Assembly: GCF_017104565.1 (NCBI RefSeq)
Contig: NZ_JAAGPD010000047.1
Span: 26,983-90,982 of the forward strand
DNA length: 64,000 bases
Direction: 5' to 3'
DNA from: Paraburkholderia sp. Tr-20389
GTDB lineage: Bacteria > Pseudomonadota > Gammaproteobacteria > Burkholderiales > Burkholderiaceae
Both the position numbers and the translations under genes were made by a program. A model generated the notes under the pieces. The model had not been told where the DNA came from. It ran no database searches and saw nothing but the letters and a program-made list of their open reading frames with translations. Positions 25,983 to 35,458 of the stretch are shown here, in pieces; position 1 is the first letter of the stretch, and the number at the start of each line of letters is the position of its first letter.

Positions 25983-26891
25983 CTAACCTTTCACTGCGCC
26001 CGACGCGATGCCGCGCACGAACCAGCGGCCCGAAATGAAATACACCGCGAGCGGCACGACGGACGTCAGGATCGTCGCCGCCATGTTGACGTTGTAGATC
26101 TTCTCGCCCGTCGTCGTGTTGATGATGTTGTTCAGTTGCACCGTCATCGGCAGATTGCGCGTGCCCGCGAACACGAGGCCGAGCAGGTAGTCGTTCCAGA
26201 TGTTCGTCACCTGCAGGATCATCGCGACGACGACGATGGGCAGCGACATCGGCAGCATCAGCTGGAAGAAGATGCGCCAGAAGCCGCCGCCGTCGATGCG
26301 CGCCGCCTTGAACAGCTCGATGGGAATGCCGGCGTAGTAGTTGCGGAACAGCAGTGTCATCACGGGCATGCCGAAGATCGTATGAATGATCACGATGCCG
26401 GGCAGCGAGCTGAACAGATGCACAGCCGCGAGCACGCGCACCATCGGATAGATCATCACCTGATACGGAATGATCGCGCCGAGCAGCAGCACGCCGAAGA
26501 ACACGCCCGCGCCGCGCGGCCGCCAGAACGACAGCGCATAACCGTTGATCGCGCCGATCACGATGGAAAACACCGTGCTCGGCACGACGATGCGCACCGA
26601 GTTCCAGAAGCCCACACGGATGCCGTTGCAGTCGAGCCCCGTGCAGGCCGACTGCCATGCATCGCCCCACGGTTGCAGCGTGAAGTGCATCGGCAGCGCG
26701 AGCAGGTTGCCGAGACGTATCTCGCTCATCGGCTTCACCGAAGTGACGAGCATCACATAGAGCGGCAACAGGAAGAACAGCGCGGCAACGATCAGAAAAC
26801 CGTAGATGCCCAGACGCGACGGCGACAAGCGCTTCCTGTGCGCGTGACGTTTTCGCGGTGCCGTTGCTGAGGGTTGCAGCGTCGTGCTCAT
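25983..26891 (-). CDS. sugar ABC transporter permease (MalG/GtsC type)
   Basis: 302 residues, six membrane segments. The EAA loop for contact with the ATPase is seen as IELFKAARIDGGGFWRIFFQLMLPM. The start ATG at 26891 shares one base with the stop of the preceding permease gene (TGATG), so translation is coupled. It is a typical CUT1 family second permease. Confidence 0.92.
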   Translation of the reverse strand: MSTTLQPSATAPRKRHAHRKRLSPSRLGIYGFLIVAALFFLLPLYVMLVTSVKPMSEIRLGNLLALPMHFTLQPWGDAWQSACTGLDCNGIRVGFWNSVRIVVPSTVFSIVIGAINGYALSFWRPRGAGVFFGVLLLGAIIPYQVMIYPMVRVLAAVHLFSSLPGIVIIHTIFGMPVMTLLFRNYYAGIPIELFKAARIDGGGFWRIFFQLMLPMSLPIVVVAMILQVTNIWNDYLLGLVFAGTRNLPMTVQLNNIINTTTGEKIYNVNMAATILTSVVPLAVYFISGRWFVRGIASGAVKG

Positions 26892-27847
26892 CACACCTCC
26901 TTGCGCGACGCGTTGCGGCTGCGCGCGTAGAGAAACGGCGCGAGTATCGCGAGCACCGTGGCCAGCAGCACGATGGAAGCCGCCGACGCCAGCCCGATGT
27001 TCGCGCGTCCGAACAGATAGTCCATGATGAACTTCGCGGGCACTTCGCTCGCCGTGCCGGGACCGCCCTGCGTCATCGCGACGACGGCGTCGAACAGCTT
27101 CACGACGGCGACGAACAGCAGCACGAAGGCGGTCGAGATCGACGGGCCTAGCATCGGAATGACGATGCTCGCATAGACACGCCAGCGCGGCACGCCGTCG
27201 ACGCGCGCGGCCTTCCACAACTCGTCGTCGATACCGCGCAAGCCCGCGAGCATCACGGCCATCACGAGGCCCGATGCCTGCCACACCGTTGCGATCACGA
27301 TCGTATAGATCACCCAGTCCTGATCGACGATCCAGTCGAAGCGCGCATGCGTGAAGCCCATCTTGTGCAGCAGCGACTGCGCGCCGAGTTCGGGATTGAG
27401 GATCCATTGCCACACGAGCCCCGTCGCGACGAACGACATCGCATACGGATACAGGAACACCGTGCGCAGCACGCCTTCCGCCATCACGCGCTGATCGATG
27501 AAGATCGCGAGCAGCATGCCGATCGCCAGACACGCGACGATGAAGCACACGCCGTAGATGGCGATGTGCTGCAGCGACACGAGCCAGCGGTCGTTATGAA
27601 ACAGCCGCACGTATTGCGTGACACCGACGAAGTCGTTCGACGGAAACGTGCGCGAGTTGCTGAGCGACACGCGCGCGGTCCAGAGCATCGTGCCGAGATA
27701 CGCGAAGATCACCGTCAATGCCATCGGGATCAGCGCGATCCACGCGGCGATCGACCAGCGCTTGCGCAAGGGTCGCCCGCGCGTCCTGGCAACGGGCCGT
27801 GGCTTCGTCGTCATGTCCGGCAACGCGTGCGACTTGAGCGTCCCCAT
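26891..27847 (-). CDS. sugar ABC transporter permease (MalF/GtsB type)
   Basis: 318 residues with about six membrane segments and an EAA loop (DELWKAARVDGVPRWRVYASIVIPM). The N-terminal ~30 residues are basic and cytoplasmic. Start at 27847; an internal ATG at 27814 has no ribosome site. It lies 6 bases after the binding-protein gene. Confidence 0.92.
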   Translation of the reverse strand: MGTLKSHALPDMTTKPRPVARTRGRPLRKRWSIAAWIALIPMALTVIFAYLGTMLWTARVSLSNSRTFPSNDFVGVTQYVRLFHNDRWLVSLQHIAIYGVCFIVACLAIGMLLAIFIDQRVMAEGVLRTVFLYPYAMSFVATGLVWQWILNPELGAQSLLHKMGFTHARFDWIVDQDWVIYTIVIATVWQASGLVMAVMLAGLRGIDDELWKAARVDGVPRWRVYASIVIPMLGPSISTAFVLLFVAVVKLFDAVVAMTQGGPGTASEVPAKFIMDYLFGRANIGLASAASIVLLATVLAILAPFLYARSRNASRKEV

Positions 27848-27853
27848 CGTGCG

Positions 27854-29098
27854 TCAGCCTTTGAGCGCGCTGGCAAAGGCCTTCTGCGCATCGTCGACCG
27901 ACTGGTTCTTGTTCCAGAAGTTCGTGATGACGTCCGTCAACGCGCCCTGCATGTCGGGCGACAGCAGCATTTCGGGATTCGGCAACTGGCGCGACTTGTC
28001 CTTCATGATCGCGATGCCCTCCTTCGCGCAGATATCGAGCTGGCTGACGTCGACGTCGGGCCGGATCGGTATCGAGCCTTTCTTCGCGCTGAACGCGACC
28101 TGCGCCTGCGGCGACGTCATCACCGTGGCGAGCAGGTTCTGCGCCTTGATCGCGTTCGCGTTGTCGGTCTTCGGGAACACGAACACGTCGCCCGCCACCA
28201 GATACGGCGAGTGCGGACCGAAGCCCGGGAAGCAACCGAAGTCCTTGCCGGGCGTCTGCTTCGCCGCCGAAAACTCGCCCTTCGCCCAGTCGCCCATGAT
28301 CTGCACGCCCGCCTTGCCGGAAATCACGAGCGCCGTCGCGTCGTTCCAGTTGCGGCCCGGCGAGCCCGGGTCGACATAGTCGTGCAGCTTCTTGAACGAC
28401 GCGAGCACCTTTTTGAAGGCATCGGAATTGACTGCCTTCGCATCGCGGTCGCGATACACCTTCAGATAGAGGTCCGGACCGCCCACGTCGGCGAACACGG
28501 CGTCGAAGGTGATCTTCTCCTGCCACGGCTGGCCGCCGAGCGCGAGCGGGATCACGCCCGCCTTTTTCAGCTTGTCGAGATCGGCGAGAAATTCGTCGAA
28601 GCTCTTCGGGTCGCCCGCAATGCCCGCCTTCGCGAACACCGGTTTCGAATAGAAGAACCACGCGGGCATGTGAATGTCGACGGGCGCGGCGTAGTAATGG
28701 CCGTTGGCCTTGATGCTGTCGAGTATCGATTGCGGGAAGATGGCGGCCCAGTTCTCTTTGCTGGCGACGGCATCGACGTTATTGAGCAGGCCCTGATCGA
28801 TCAGATCGTGAAACTGCTTCGACGTGTTGAACTGCGCAGCCGTGGGCGGATCGCCGCCGACAATACGGTTGATCGCGGTCGCACGCGCCTGGTCCGCACC
28901 CGCCACGGCGTTGTCGACCCACTGGCCGCCCGCCTGGTTGTACGCGTCGGCGAACTGCCGGATGGCCGCCGATTCGCCGCCCGAGGTCCACCAGTGAATC
29001 ACATTGGCCTTCAACGGCTCGGCATGCGCGACGACGCCCGTGATGGCCAATGCCAGTGCAATACCGCTTCTCAACGCCCACTGTTTTCTGCTGTTCAT
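27854..29098 (-). CDS. sugar ABC transporter substrate-binding protein (GtsA-like)
   Basis: 414 residues with a clear Sec signal peptide (KQWALRSGIALALAITGVVAHAEP, cleavage after AHA). The mature protein has the CUT1 binding-protein layout: VIHWWTSGGES near the N-terminus, AAQFNTSK, and NWNDATALVISGKAGVQIMGDW. WWTSGGE is characteristic of glucose/mannose binders of the GtsA kind. With the beta-glucosidase gene upstream, the ligand may be glucose, cellobiose or a related glucoside. Confidence 0.9.
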   Translation of the reverse strand: MNSRKQWALRSGIALALAITGVVAHAEPLKANVIHWWTSGGESAAIRQFADAYNQAGGQWVDNAVAGADQARATAINRIVGGDPPTAAQFNTSKQFHDLIDQGLLNNVDAVASKENWAAIFPQSILDSIKANGHYYAAPVDIHMPAWFFYSKPVFAKAGIAGDPKSFDEFLADLDKLKKAGVIPLALGGQPWQEKITFDAVFADVGGPDLYLKVYRDRDAKAVNSDAFKKVLASFKKLHDYVDPGSPGRNWNDATALVISGKAGVQIMGDWAKGEFSAAKQTPGKDFGCFPGFGPHSPYLVAGDVFVFPKTDNANAIKAQNLLATVMTSPQAQVAFSAKKGSIPIRPDVDVSQLDICAKEGIAIMKDKSRQLPNPEMLLSPDMQGALTDVITNFWNKNQSVDDAQKAFASALKG

Positions 29099-29178
29099 TC
29101 CGTCTCCTTCAGGCTCGATGCCCGATTTATCGGCTCGACTGCATACCAGCTTATGTCGGCTGCGTGTCAGTTCGCGTG

Positions 29179-30570
29179 TCAGTCCTTCTTGCTGCGCGCC
29201 TCGATGAACTTCGCGATCAGCTCGCCGCTGCGCTTGACCGTGCGCTGCTGCGTGCCGTAATCGACATGCACGACGCCGAAGCGCCGCTCATAGCCGAACG
29301 CCCATTCGAAGTTGTCGAGCAGCGACCACACGAAGTAGCCGCGGATATCGACGCCCTGCTTGACGGCCTGATCGACGGCGGCAAGATGCCGCTTCAGGAA
29401 CGAAATACGCTGCGGGTCGTCGACGCGGCCATCGCGCACCTGGTCATCCGACGCCATGCCGTTCTCCGTGATGTAGATGGGCGGCAGGTTCGCATAGGTG
29501 CCGTGAAAGCCCGTCAGCAGATCGCGCAGGCCGTCCGGATGCACTTCCCAGCCCATCTGCGTGCGTTCGACATCGGGCAGCGGCACGTCGACGAAACCAT
29601 GCGCGCCGTCGCTCTTCACATTGGTGCGGAAATAATAATTGATGCCGAGGAAGTCGAGCGGTGCGGCGATGGTCTGCATGTCGCCGGCGAGCACGAGCGG
29701 CTCGGCGCCCGGCCACAGTTCCCATAGATCGGCGGGATACTCGCCCTTGAGCAGCGGGTCGAGAATCCAGGCGTTGTGCTGCACCTCGAACCGATGCGCG
29801 GCGCGCTGGTCCGCTTCGCTCGACGACGCAGGCGTGCCGCGCCCCACGTTCGCGACGATGCCTTTCATCGACGACGGATCGTTGCTACGCAACACCTGGG
29901 TGGCCTGACCATGCGCGAGCAGCAGATGATGCATCGCCTGCGTCGCGTAGCGCACGTTCGCGAGGCCCGGCGCATGATGGCCGTTGCCGTAGCCGAGGAA
30001 CGCCGAACACCATGGCTCGTTGAGCGTCATCCATGCATCGACGTGGCCTGCCAGTTCGCGGCTCATCAGGTCCGCGTAATCGGCGAAGCGATAGACGGTC
30101 TCGCGGTTCAGCCAGCCGCCGCGGTCTTCGAGATGCTGCGGCAAGTCCCAGTGATACAGCGTGACAAAGGTCTGCAAGCCCTTGTCCTTCAGCCTGCCGA
30201 GCAGCCGCTTGTAGAAATCGAGGCCTTTCTGATTCGGCCGCCCTGCTTCGTCCATCACACGCGGCCATGCGATCGACAGACGGTACGCCTCGAAATTCAG
30301 GCGCGTCAGCAGGTCGAGATCGCTTTCCCAGCGGTGATAGTGATCGCAGGCCACCGCGCCCGTGTCGCCCGCGAGCACCTTGCCGGGCGTCGCCGAGAAG
30401 ATGTCCCAGATCGACGGCAGGCGGCCGTCCTCGTTGACGGCGCCTTCGATCTGATACGAGGCCGTCGCCGCGCCGAGCAGAAAGTCCTTGCGCCACAGCA
30501 CCGAATCGGCGGAAGGCGTGAACGGATCGGTTTGCTGACTGCTGCCGGGTGCCACTGCATCGTATGCCAC
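29179..30570 (-). CDS. GH1 family beta-glucosidase
   Basis: 463 residues, usual for bacterial GH1 enzymes, without a signal peptide, so cytoplasmic. The acid/base glutamate is E185 in TLNEPW and the nucleophile E369 in YITENG. The start is a GTG at 30570 (VAYDAVAPGSS) with a strong AGGAGG site 7 bases upstream; further upstream the frame is open but runs through the operator. It splits beta-glucosides such as cellobiose into glucose. As first gene of the operon it links hydrolysis with the importer and the LacI regulator. Confidence 0.93.
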   Translation of the reverse strand: MAYDAVAPGSSQQTDPFTPSADSVLWRKDFLLGAATASYQIEGAVNEDGRLPSIWDIFSATPGKVLAGDTGAVACDHYHRWESDLDLLTRLNFEAYRLSIAWPRVMDEAGRPNQKGLDFYKRLLGRLKDKGLQTFVTLYHWDLPQHLEDRGGWLNRETVYRFADYADLMSRELAGHVDAWMTLNEPWCSAFLGYGNGHHAPGLANVRYATQAMHHLLLAHGQATQVLRSNDPSSMKGIVANVGRGTPASSSEADQRAAHRFEVQHNAWILDPLLKGEYPADLWELWPGAEPLVLAGDMQTIAAPLDFLGINYYFRTNVKSDGAHGFVDVPLPDVERTQMGWEVHPDGLRDLLTGFHGTYANLPPIYITENGMASDDQVRDGRVDDPQRISFLKRHLAAVDQAVKQGVDIRGYFVWSLLDNFEWAFGYERRFGVVHVDYGTQQRTVKRSGELIAKFIEARSKKD

Positions 30571-30638
30571 GGAACCTCCTCTCGCTGGATGAGTTGATGC
30601 GCATTGCAGCGCATCGGTCGACGGGATGGAAGCGAGAA

Positions 30639-30654
30639 GTGGAAGCGCTTCCAC
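30639..30654. promoter_or_regulatory. LacI-family operator upstream of the beta-glucosidase operon
   Basis: A perfect 16-bp palindrome GTGGAAGCGCTTCCAC, with the central CG and TGGAAGCGCTTCCA core typical of LacI-family operators. A half-site copy TGGAAGCG lies 13 bases to the left (30627-30634). It is 69 bases upstream of the GTG start and is the obvious target of the LacI regulator at the end of the operon. Confidence 0.8.
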
Positions 30655-30946
30655 ATGACCTGCGCACGATAGCAGCGGCGCTTTTGGCGCAGCAATCAGG
30701 GTTTGTCTGGATCCGCGAGATCCTGTCCGAAACCGGATGCAACGGGCATCGCGAACACGCTCCGCGCTGCACTCGACGTGCCCGCTTTTCGGTGCACGTA
30801 CACAACGCGCACCGGGGATTGCTCGGCCAATGTCTCGGTTTTTTCCGACGAGTCGGGGTCCGGCCGGAAAGAACGGGATATCGGACCGCTACACTGAATC
30901 GTCGATGCGGAAACTTGTGACGCATCCTTTTAAGAATGAGAGCCCA

Positions 30947-32134
30947 ATGCGAGCGACGACCATTCAGGCCAACGGCATCGTTCCTGCGCTGACGAGCATC
31001 CGCTTCCTCGCGGCGCTGACGGTTGTCCTCTCGCATTACCGCGAACTCGAACTGCTCAACACGCCCGTCTCGTTCTTCAATTTCGTCGATGGCGGACGCT
31101 CGGCCGTCTCGCTCTTCTTCGTGCTCTCGGGCTTCATCCTCACATACACGTATCGCGACGAACTCGCGACGCAAAGCCCGCACAATTTCTATGTCGCGCG
31201 CGTGGCCCGCATCTATCCGAACATCCTGTTCGCGCTCGCGATCGCATCGATCACGACCGCCTACCTGGTCATCACGCACAACGACGTGCTGCTGCTCAAA
31301 TGGTTCGCGCTGAAGTCGGCGATCAATCTGTCGCTGGTGGTGAGCTTCGTCTGCCAGGTGCTGCTGATCACCGCCTGGTTCCCGTTCGCCGCGATCAACC
31401 AGCCGTGGAATGGACCGGCGTCGAGCGTGTCGTGCGAAGCGTTTTTCTATGCGCTCTTTCCGTTGATCCTCGCACGTTTCGTGAAGATGCGCGCCTCGAC
31501 ACTGGCCGCCACGCTGGTCGGCATCTGGATTGCGCAGGGCCTGATGATCGTGTTCATCATGGTCGTGTTTCCCGTCTCGCGCAGCCACTTTCTCGCGGGC
31601 GCGCTGCCGCTGTGCCGGATCGCCGAGTTCATGCTGGGCATCGGCGCGGCGCTCGCGTTCCAGGCGTTGCGCGGGCGCGGCAAGTCGATGCATGGGCGCG
31701 GCATCGCGCTGGTGTCGGGTTCCGTCGTCGTGCTGATCGTGCTGGCGTTGTGGCAGCCGGTGACGCCTGTGTTCTATCCGCAAAGCCCGTTCTTCGCGAC
31801 GCTGATTCTCGGCCTCGCGCTGCTCGAACGGCCCGTGCTCGGCGTGCTGAATCAGCGCTGGCTCGTGCGTTTCGGCGAAGCGAGCTACGCGCTGTTCCTG
31901 ATTCATGTGCCGCTCGCGTATCTGGCGTGGCTCGCAGGTTTTCGCTCGGGCAACGGCTGGATACCGCTCGTCTTCACGCTGCTGTTCAGCGTCGTCGTAT
32001 TCACCTATTTCGAAGAACCGATGCGCCGTCGCATTCGCAGGCGTTTCCGCGCCAAGCCGCTCGTGCCGGCAGCCGTTGCCAACGATGCGGTCGATCCTTC
32101 CGTCGCCGTGGGTCCGGGCATGAAGCCGGGTTGA
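30947..32134 (+). CDS. acyltransferase family 3 membrane protein
   Basis: 395 residues with about ten membrane segments. The AT3 family motifs are visible: LTSIRFLAALTVVLSHY near the N-terminus (catalytic-type H in the first loop), RSAVSLFFVLSGFILTY, and FYVARVARIYPNIL (the R-x-x-R-x-x-P element). Such proteins transfer acyl groups to sugars or other carbohydrates at the inner membrane, for example O-acetylation of polysaccharides. Start at 30947 follows GAGAG; an upstream ATG (30905) has no ribosome site. No polysaccharide genes are next to it. Confidence 0.88.
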   Translation: MRATTIQANGIVPALTSIRFLAALTVVLSHYRELELLNTPVSFFNFVDGGRSAVSLFFVLSGFILTYTYRDELATQSPHNFYVARVARIYPNILFALAIASITTAYLVITHNDVLLLKWFALKSAINLSLVVSFVCQVLLITAWFPFAAINQPWNGPASSVSCEAFFYALFPLILARFVKMRASTLAATLVGIWIAQGLMIVFIMVVFPVSRSHFLAGALPLCRIAEFMLGIGAALAFQALRGRGKSMHGRGIALVSGSVVVLIVLALWQPVTPVFYPQSPFFATLILGLALLERPVLGVLNQRWLVRFGEASYALFLIHVPLAYLAWLAGFRSGNGWIPLVFTLLFSVVVFTYFEEPMRRRIRRRFRAKPLVPAAVANDAVDPSVAVGPGMKPG

Positions 32135-32170
32135 TTGCGACGCTTCGAAACGTCGAACGCTCCACAAAGA

Positions 32171-32195
32171 CAAACGGCGCTTCAGGCGCCGTTTG
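32171..32195. terminator. bidirectional hairpin terminator between convergent genes
   Basis: Perfect 10-bp stem CAAACGGCGC (32171-32180) / GCGCCGTTTG (32186-32195) with a 5-base loop and T-rich and A-rich flanks, between the acyltransferase stop and the repeat-protein stop. Confidence 0.8.
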
Positions 32196-32218
32196 TTCGT
32201 TGAGGGTGCTTACCTGCT

Positions 32219-33283
32219 TCATGCCCAGTGCGCGGGAACCCACACGCGGCCCACCCAGTGCCCCGGAATCAGCACGACCGGGCGCGGCTTCGGCGCGACG
32301 TACACGACATGCGGCGGCGGCGGAGCGACGACCACGACATGAGCCGGGGGCGGCGGCACGACCACGGGTGCCGGTGCGACCACCACGGCGGGAGGCTGCG
32401 TCACGACGACGGGCGCAGGCACGGGTGCCGGTACCGGCGCAGCAACGACCACCGTCGACGTGGGCGGCGGCACCACAACGGGCGGGGGCACGATGACGGC
32501 GGCAGCGACTGTCGTCGTGCTGCCCGCCACCACCGTCGTTCCGCCCGTCGTGACTGCGCCGCCGTGCACGACGGTGCCGCTCGTCGTCACGGTGTTGCCG
32601 TGCGTGCCCGTCGCGCTGCCCGACGTGACGACCACGCCCGGTGCGACGCTCGTCGCGCTGCCGGAATGCGTGACCGTGCCGCCGTTGCTGCCCGTCACCG
32701 TGCCCGAGCGCGAGCAGGTCCAGCCCGCGCAGTTCGTCGACGCCGAATGGTTGTAGCTGTTGCCGTTGCCGCCCGTCACGGTGCCCGAGGACGAGTACTG
32801 GCCCGCGCCGTTGCGCGTCACTTCGCCCGACGTCGACGCCGTCTTGCCGTCCGAGCCCGTCATCGATCCCGTGTGCGAGCAGGTGCCGCCTGCGCAACTG
32901 GTGTCGCCCGAATGCTGCACCGAGCGGCCATTCGGACCGTACGCCGTGCCCGAGTTGGAGAACTGGCCGGGCGCCGTGCGCGTCACGCTGCCCGAGTTGC
33001 TCGCGATGCCGCCGTAAGGACCCGCCACGCCGCCCGCGTGATTGCAGGTTCCGCCGCTGCAGTAGCCGCCGTGCGCGCCGTTGTATTCGCCGCGCGACGT
33101 GTAGGCCGTGCCGTGCCCGTACCAGCCCGCCCATGCGGGCACGCTGACGAGCGACGCGCTGGCGCCGATCACCGTCGCGGCCGCCGCCAGCGCGATGCGG
33201 CGCGAGACGCCGCGTGCAGCGGTTGCGGACGAACGATTCAGCAGACCAGAAAACGAAGAGAAGAGTTGCGAGCGGAGTTTCAC
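32219..33283 (-). CDS. exported Gly/Ser/Thr-rich repeat protein with paired cysteines and a Pro/Val-rich C-terminus
   Basis: About 354 residues. Start set at a GTG (33283, VKLRSQLFSSF) with AAGGA upstream; an ATG at 33394 has no ribosome site. After a long basic lead comes a signal segment ending in VPAWAGW. The mature part holds about three ~45-residue repeats, each beginning with a C-x-G-x-T-C pair (CSGGTC, CAGGTC, CAGWTC) followed by Ser/Gly/Thr-rich sequence ending NSGT/SSGT. Next is a Val/Pro-rich linker and a tail PGHWVGRVWVPAHW resembling YXWGXW-type proteins. It is probably a secreted or cell-surface structural protein. Function unknown. Confidence 0.75.
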   Translation of the reverse strand: MKLRSQLFSSFSGLLNRSSATAARGVSRRIALAAAATVIGASASLVSVPAWAGWYGHGTAYTSRGEYNGAHGGYCSGGTCNHAGGVAGPYGGIASNSGSVTRTAPGQFSNSGTAYGPNGRSVQHSGDTSCAGGTCSHTGSMTGSDGKTASTSGEVTRNGAGQYSSSGTVTGGNGNSYNHSASTNCAGWTCSRSGTVTGSNGGTVTHSGSATSVAPGVVVTSGSATGTHGNTVTTSGTVVHGGAVTTGGTTVVAGSTTTVAAAVIVPPPVVVPPPTSTVVVAAPVPAPVPAPVVVTQPPAVVVAPAPVVVPPPPAHVVVVAPPPPHVVYVAPKPRPVVLIPGHWVGRVWVPAHWA

Positions 33284-33400
33284 GGCTGTGTCCTTCACGG
33301 TTCGGGCCACTTGCAGGTGCAGCGTGGCGACGGAATGAATCGTAGAAGAAACGGCCCGCGAGGTCAGTTCATAAACTATGTCGGGAAATGTCACGCGAGG

Positions 33401-34888
33401 TCACGCGAGCGCGTCGGCGCGCTCCTCGAACCGGAACACGCCGACCACCTGTTTCAGCTGCCCAGCCTGCTCGCGCAGCGATGCGGACGCTGCCGTCGCC
33501 TGCCTGACCAGTTCCGCGTTGTGCTGGGTGACCTCGTTCATCTGCGCGACGGCGTGATGAATCTGCTCGATGTCCTGCGCCTGCTGGCGGTTCGCCGAAT
33601 TGATGCCTGCCATGATGTCCGCCACGCGTGCGATGCTGCCGACGACATCCTGCATCGTCGTCCCGGCCTGATCGACTAGCTGACGCCCCACGCTCACGTT
33701 GTTCACCGACGTCTCGATCAGCGCCTTGATCTCCTTTGCCGAACTCGCGGCCCGCTGTGCGAGGCTGCGGACCTCTGAGGCCACCACCGCGAAACCGCGC
33801 CCGTGTTCGCCGGCTCTCGCCGCTTCCACGGCCGCATTGAGCGCGAGAATGTTGGTCTGGAACGCGATGCCGTCGATCACGCCGATGATGTCGAAGATCT
33901 TCCGGGCAGAGTCGTCGATTGCACTCATCGTGTCGACCACCTGCGCGACCACCGCCCCGCCGTCACGCGCCACCGACGAAGCCGTCTCGGCCAGCTGGTT
34001 CGCCTCCTGCGCATCGTCGGCGTGCTGCTTCATCGTGACGGTCAGCTGATCCATCGACGTCGCCGTCTGGTTCAGATTGCGCGCCTGCGTTTCGGTGCGT
34101 TCGTTCAGCTCCGTATTGCCGCTGGCGATTGCCTGCGCCGCCCCGTCGACATGCCGGGCGCTGTCGTTCACGCGAGTCATCGCCTGTTCCATCTTGCCGA
34201 TGGCGGCCTTGAGCACGCGCGCGGTCGGCGCGCTGACGGCCACGCCCGAGACGTTCAGCGACAGCACGCCGTCGCGCTCGACACGCGACACGATAGCGGA
34301 CAGTTCCGCAGCCTCGATCGCCGCGCGCCGCAGCCGTGTGGCGAGAAAGATCTCGATGCCCGTCTGAACCACGACATAGGCCGCATGCAGAGCCGTCACG
34401 CGGAAATTGGCGCTCGTCGTGCAGTACACGCCGAAATTCAGTGCCTGCAATCTGTCGAACGCAAGGTGGTGAACCGCAAACAGGCCGGCCGCCAGCAGCA
34501 GCGGACGCCAGTCGCGATAGACCAGCAGAAAGCCCAGCAGCACGAATACGCCGAAGTGGAATTCGGTCGTGCCGTGGGCAAGCTGAATGTGCAATGCGAC
34601 CAGCACGACGTTGCAGGCAGTCAGCACCATGCTCGACAGCAGCGAGCCGCGCCCGGTGAAAAACACCACGCTGCCGGCCAGCCATGCGACCGTTCCCACT
34701 TCCAGCGCCAGCGCCGTTTCGTCGAAATGCAGGCCAATCAGTAAGGCGGCAATGGCGGAGCAGATCAGCGTCAGATACATCACGCAGTCGGCGGTGATCG
34801 CGTTCCGCTCGAGGAGCGAGTCGTCCTGCTTCGACAGAAATGCGTTCACACTCCCCGACCCGACCCAGTTCAGCGCTTTCCCAGACAT
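33401..34888 (-). CDS. methyl-accepting chemotaxis protein with membrane-embedded sensor region
   Basis: 495 residues or slightly fewer. Residues ~30-195 contain about six membrane segments and no large periplasmic loop. The C-terminal half is an MCP signalling domain with the hairpin tip [23 protein letters not shown], the part that binds CheA/CheW. No C-terminal NWETF-like pentapeptide is seen. Start set at 34888 ([12 protein letters not shown]). The ligand cannot be inferred; a sensor within the membrane could report membrane energy or a hydrophobic signal. Confidence 0.9.
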   Translation of the reverse strand: MSGKALNWVGSGSVNAFLSKQDDSLLERNAITADCVMYLTLICSAIAALLIGLHFDETALALEVGTVAWLAGSVVFFTGRGSLLSSMVLTACNVVLVALHIQLAHGTTEFHFGVFVLLGFLLVYRDWRPLLLAAGLFAVHHLAFDRLQALNFGVYCTTSANFRVTALHAAYVVVQTGIEIFLATRLRRAAIEAAELSAIVSRVERDGVLSLNVSGVAVSAPTARVLKAAIGKMEQAMTRVNDSARHVDGAAQAIASGNTELNERTETQARNLNQTATSMDQLTVTMKQHADDAQEANQLAETASSVARDGGAVVAQVVDTMSAIDDSARKIFDIIGVIDGIAFQTNILALNAAVEAARAGEHGRGFAVVASEVRSLAQRAASSAKEIKALIETSVNNVSVGRQLVDQAGTTMQDVVGSIARVADIMAGINSANRQQAQDIEQIHHAVAQMNEVTQHNAELVRQATAASASLREQAGQLKQVVGVFRFEERADALA

Positions 34889-35204
34889 CGAACAATCCCA
34901 AATACGTTTTACATTCCCCAGACCGGCGGCTCGCTTCATCGCCGTCCGGGGCAAACTTGAAAGCCGTGCTTACATCCGGCTTCCCTATTTACGGCACGTA
35001 AAGGAGGATCAGTAGGTCTGGTTCGGCGCGGATCTGACTCTTTTGTTTCATTTTTACCGCCCGCGCGGCGAATCCGATGCTTCAGAGACACGGTCGAAAG
35101 CCGTGGTGGGCGGTGCTGAACCATGCCGCTTGGGCACGGCCCCGATTGAATGCTTTGGGTCGCGGCGGCATGCGAGCGCTGCCTGCCGCCGCGACCTGCC
35201 TGCG
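34889..35204. other. intergenic region, no gene recognised
   Basis: About 315 bases upstream of the chemoreceptor gene. Part (34980-35060) is AT-richer and should hold its promoter. No convincing sigma-28 type promoter with correct spacing was found. Confidence 0.4.
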
Positions 35205-35378
35205 CTATGAAGAGCGGTCGCGGCCGCGTGCGCGGGTCGCGCCCGTGACCACGCCGATGCCGAGCAGGATCACGGCGACGATCGCGACATAATGCTGCGC
35301 GACGTGCATGCTGACGAGGGCCCACGACACGCCGCCAATGAAAATCAGCCAGCCGATCAGATAAATGGCCAGGGTCAT
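35205..35378 (-). CDS. small two-helix membrane protein (57 residues)
   Basis: Starts at 35378 with a near-perfect AAAGGAG site 6 bases before ATG. The product begins MTLAIYLIGWLIFIGGVSW, continues through a second hydrophobic segment (YVAIVAVILLGIGVVTG) and ends in a basic tail (RARGRDRSS). Two short membrane helices with a brief loop containing two histidines (SMHVAQHY). It is a stand-alone gene between the chemoreceptor and the diguanylate cyclase. Function unknown; similar tiny membrane proteins are often stress-linked or regulatory, which is only an analogy. Confidence 0.7.
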   Translation of the reverse strand: MTLAIYLIGWLIFIGGVSWALVSMHVAQHYVAIVAVILLGIGVVTGATRARGRDRSS

Positions 35379-35458
35379 CGGATTCTCCTTTCCGCTTTGA
35401 CGTGCAAGGTTTTGGCAAGAACCGTGCCGCGCGGAAAGACCGGCGTGTCGCTCAGTTT

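Noticed and set aside
29885-32173. 762-codon minus-strand frame across the beta-glucosidase start and the acyltransferase gene
   Set aside because: It crosses the operator and overlaps two conserved genes in shadow frames.
34950-35040. sigma-28 type promoter for the chemoreceptor gene
   Set aside because: A TAAA and a GCCGGAT-like element are present but the spacing (about 7 bases) is far too short.
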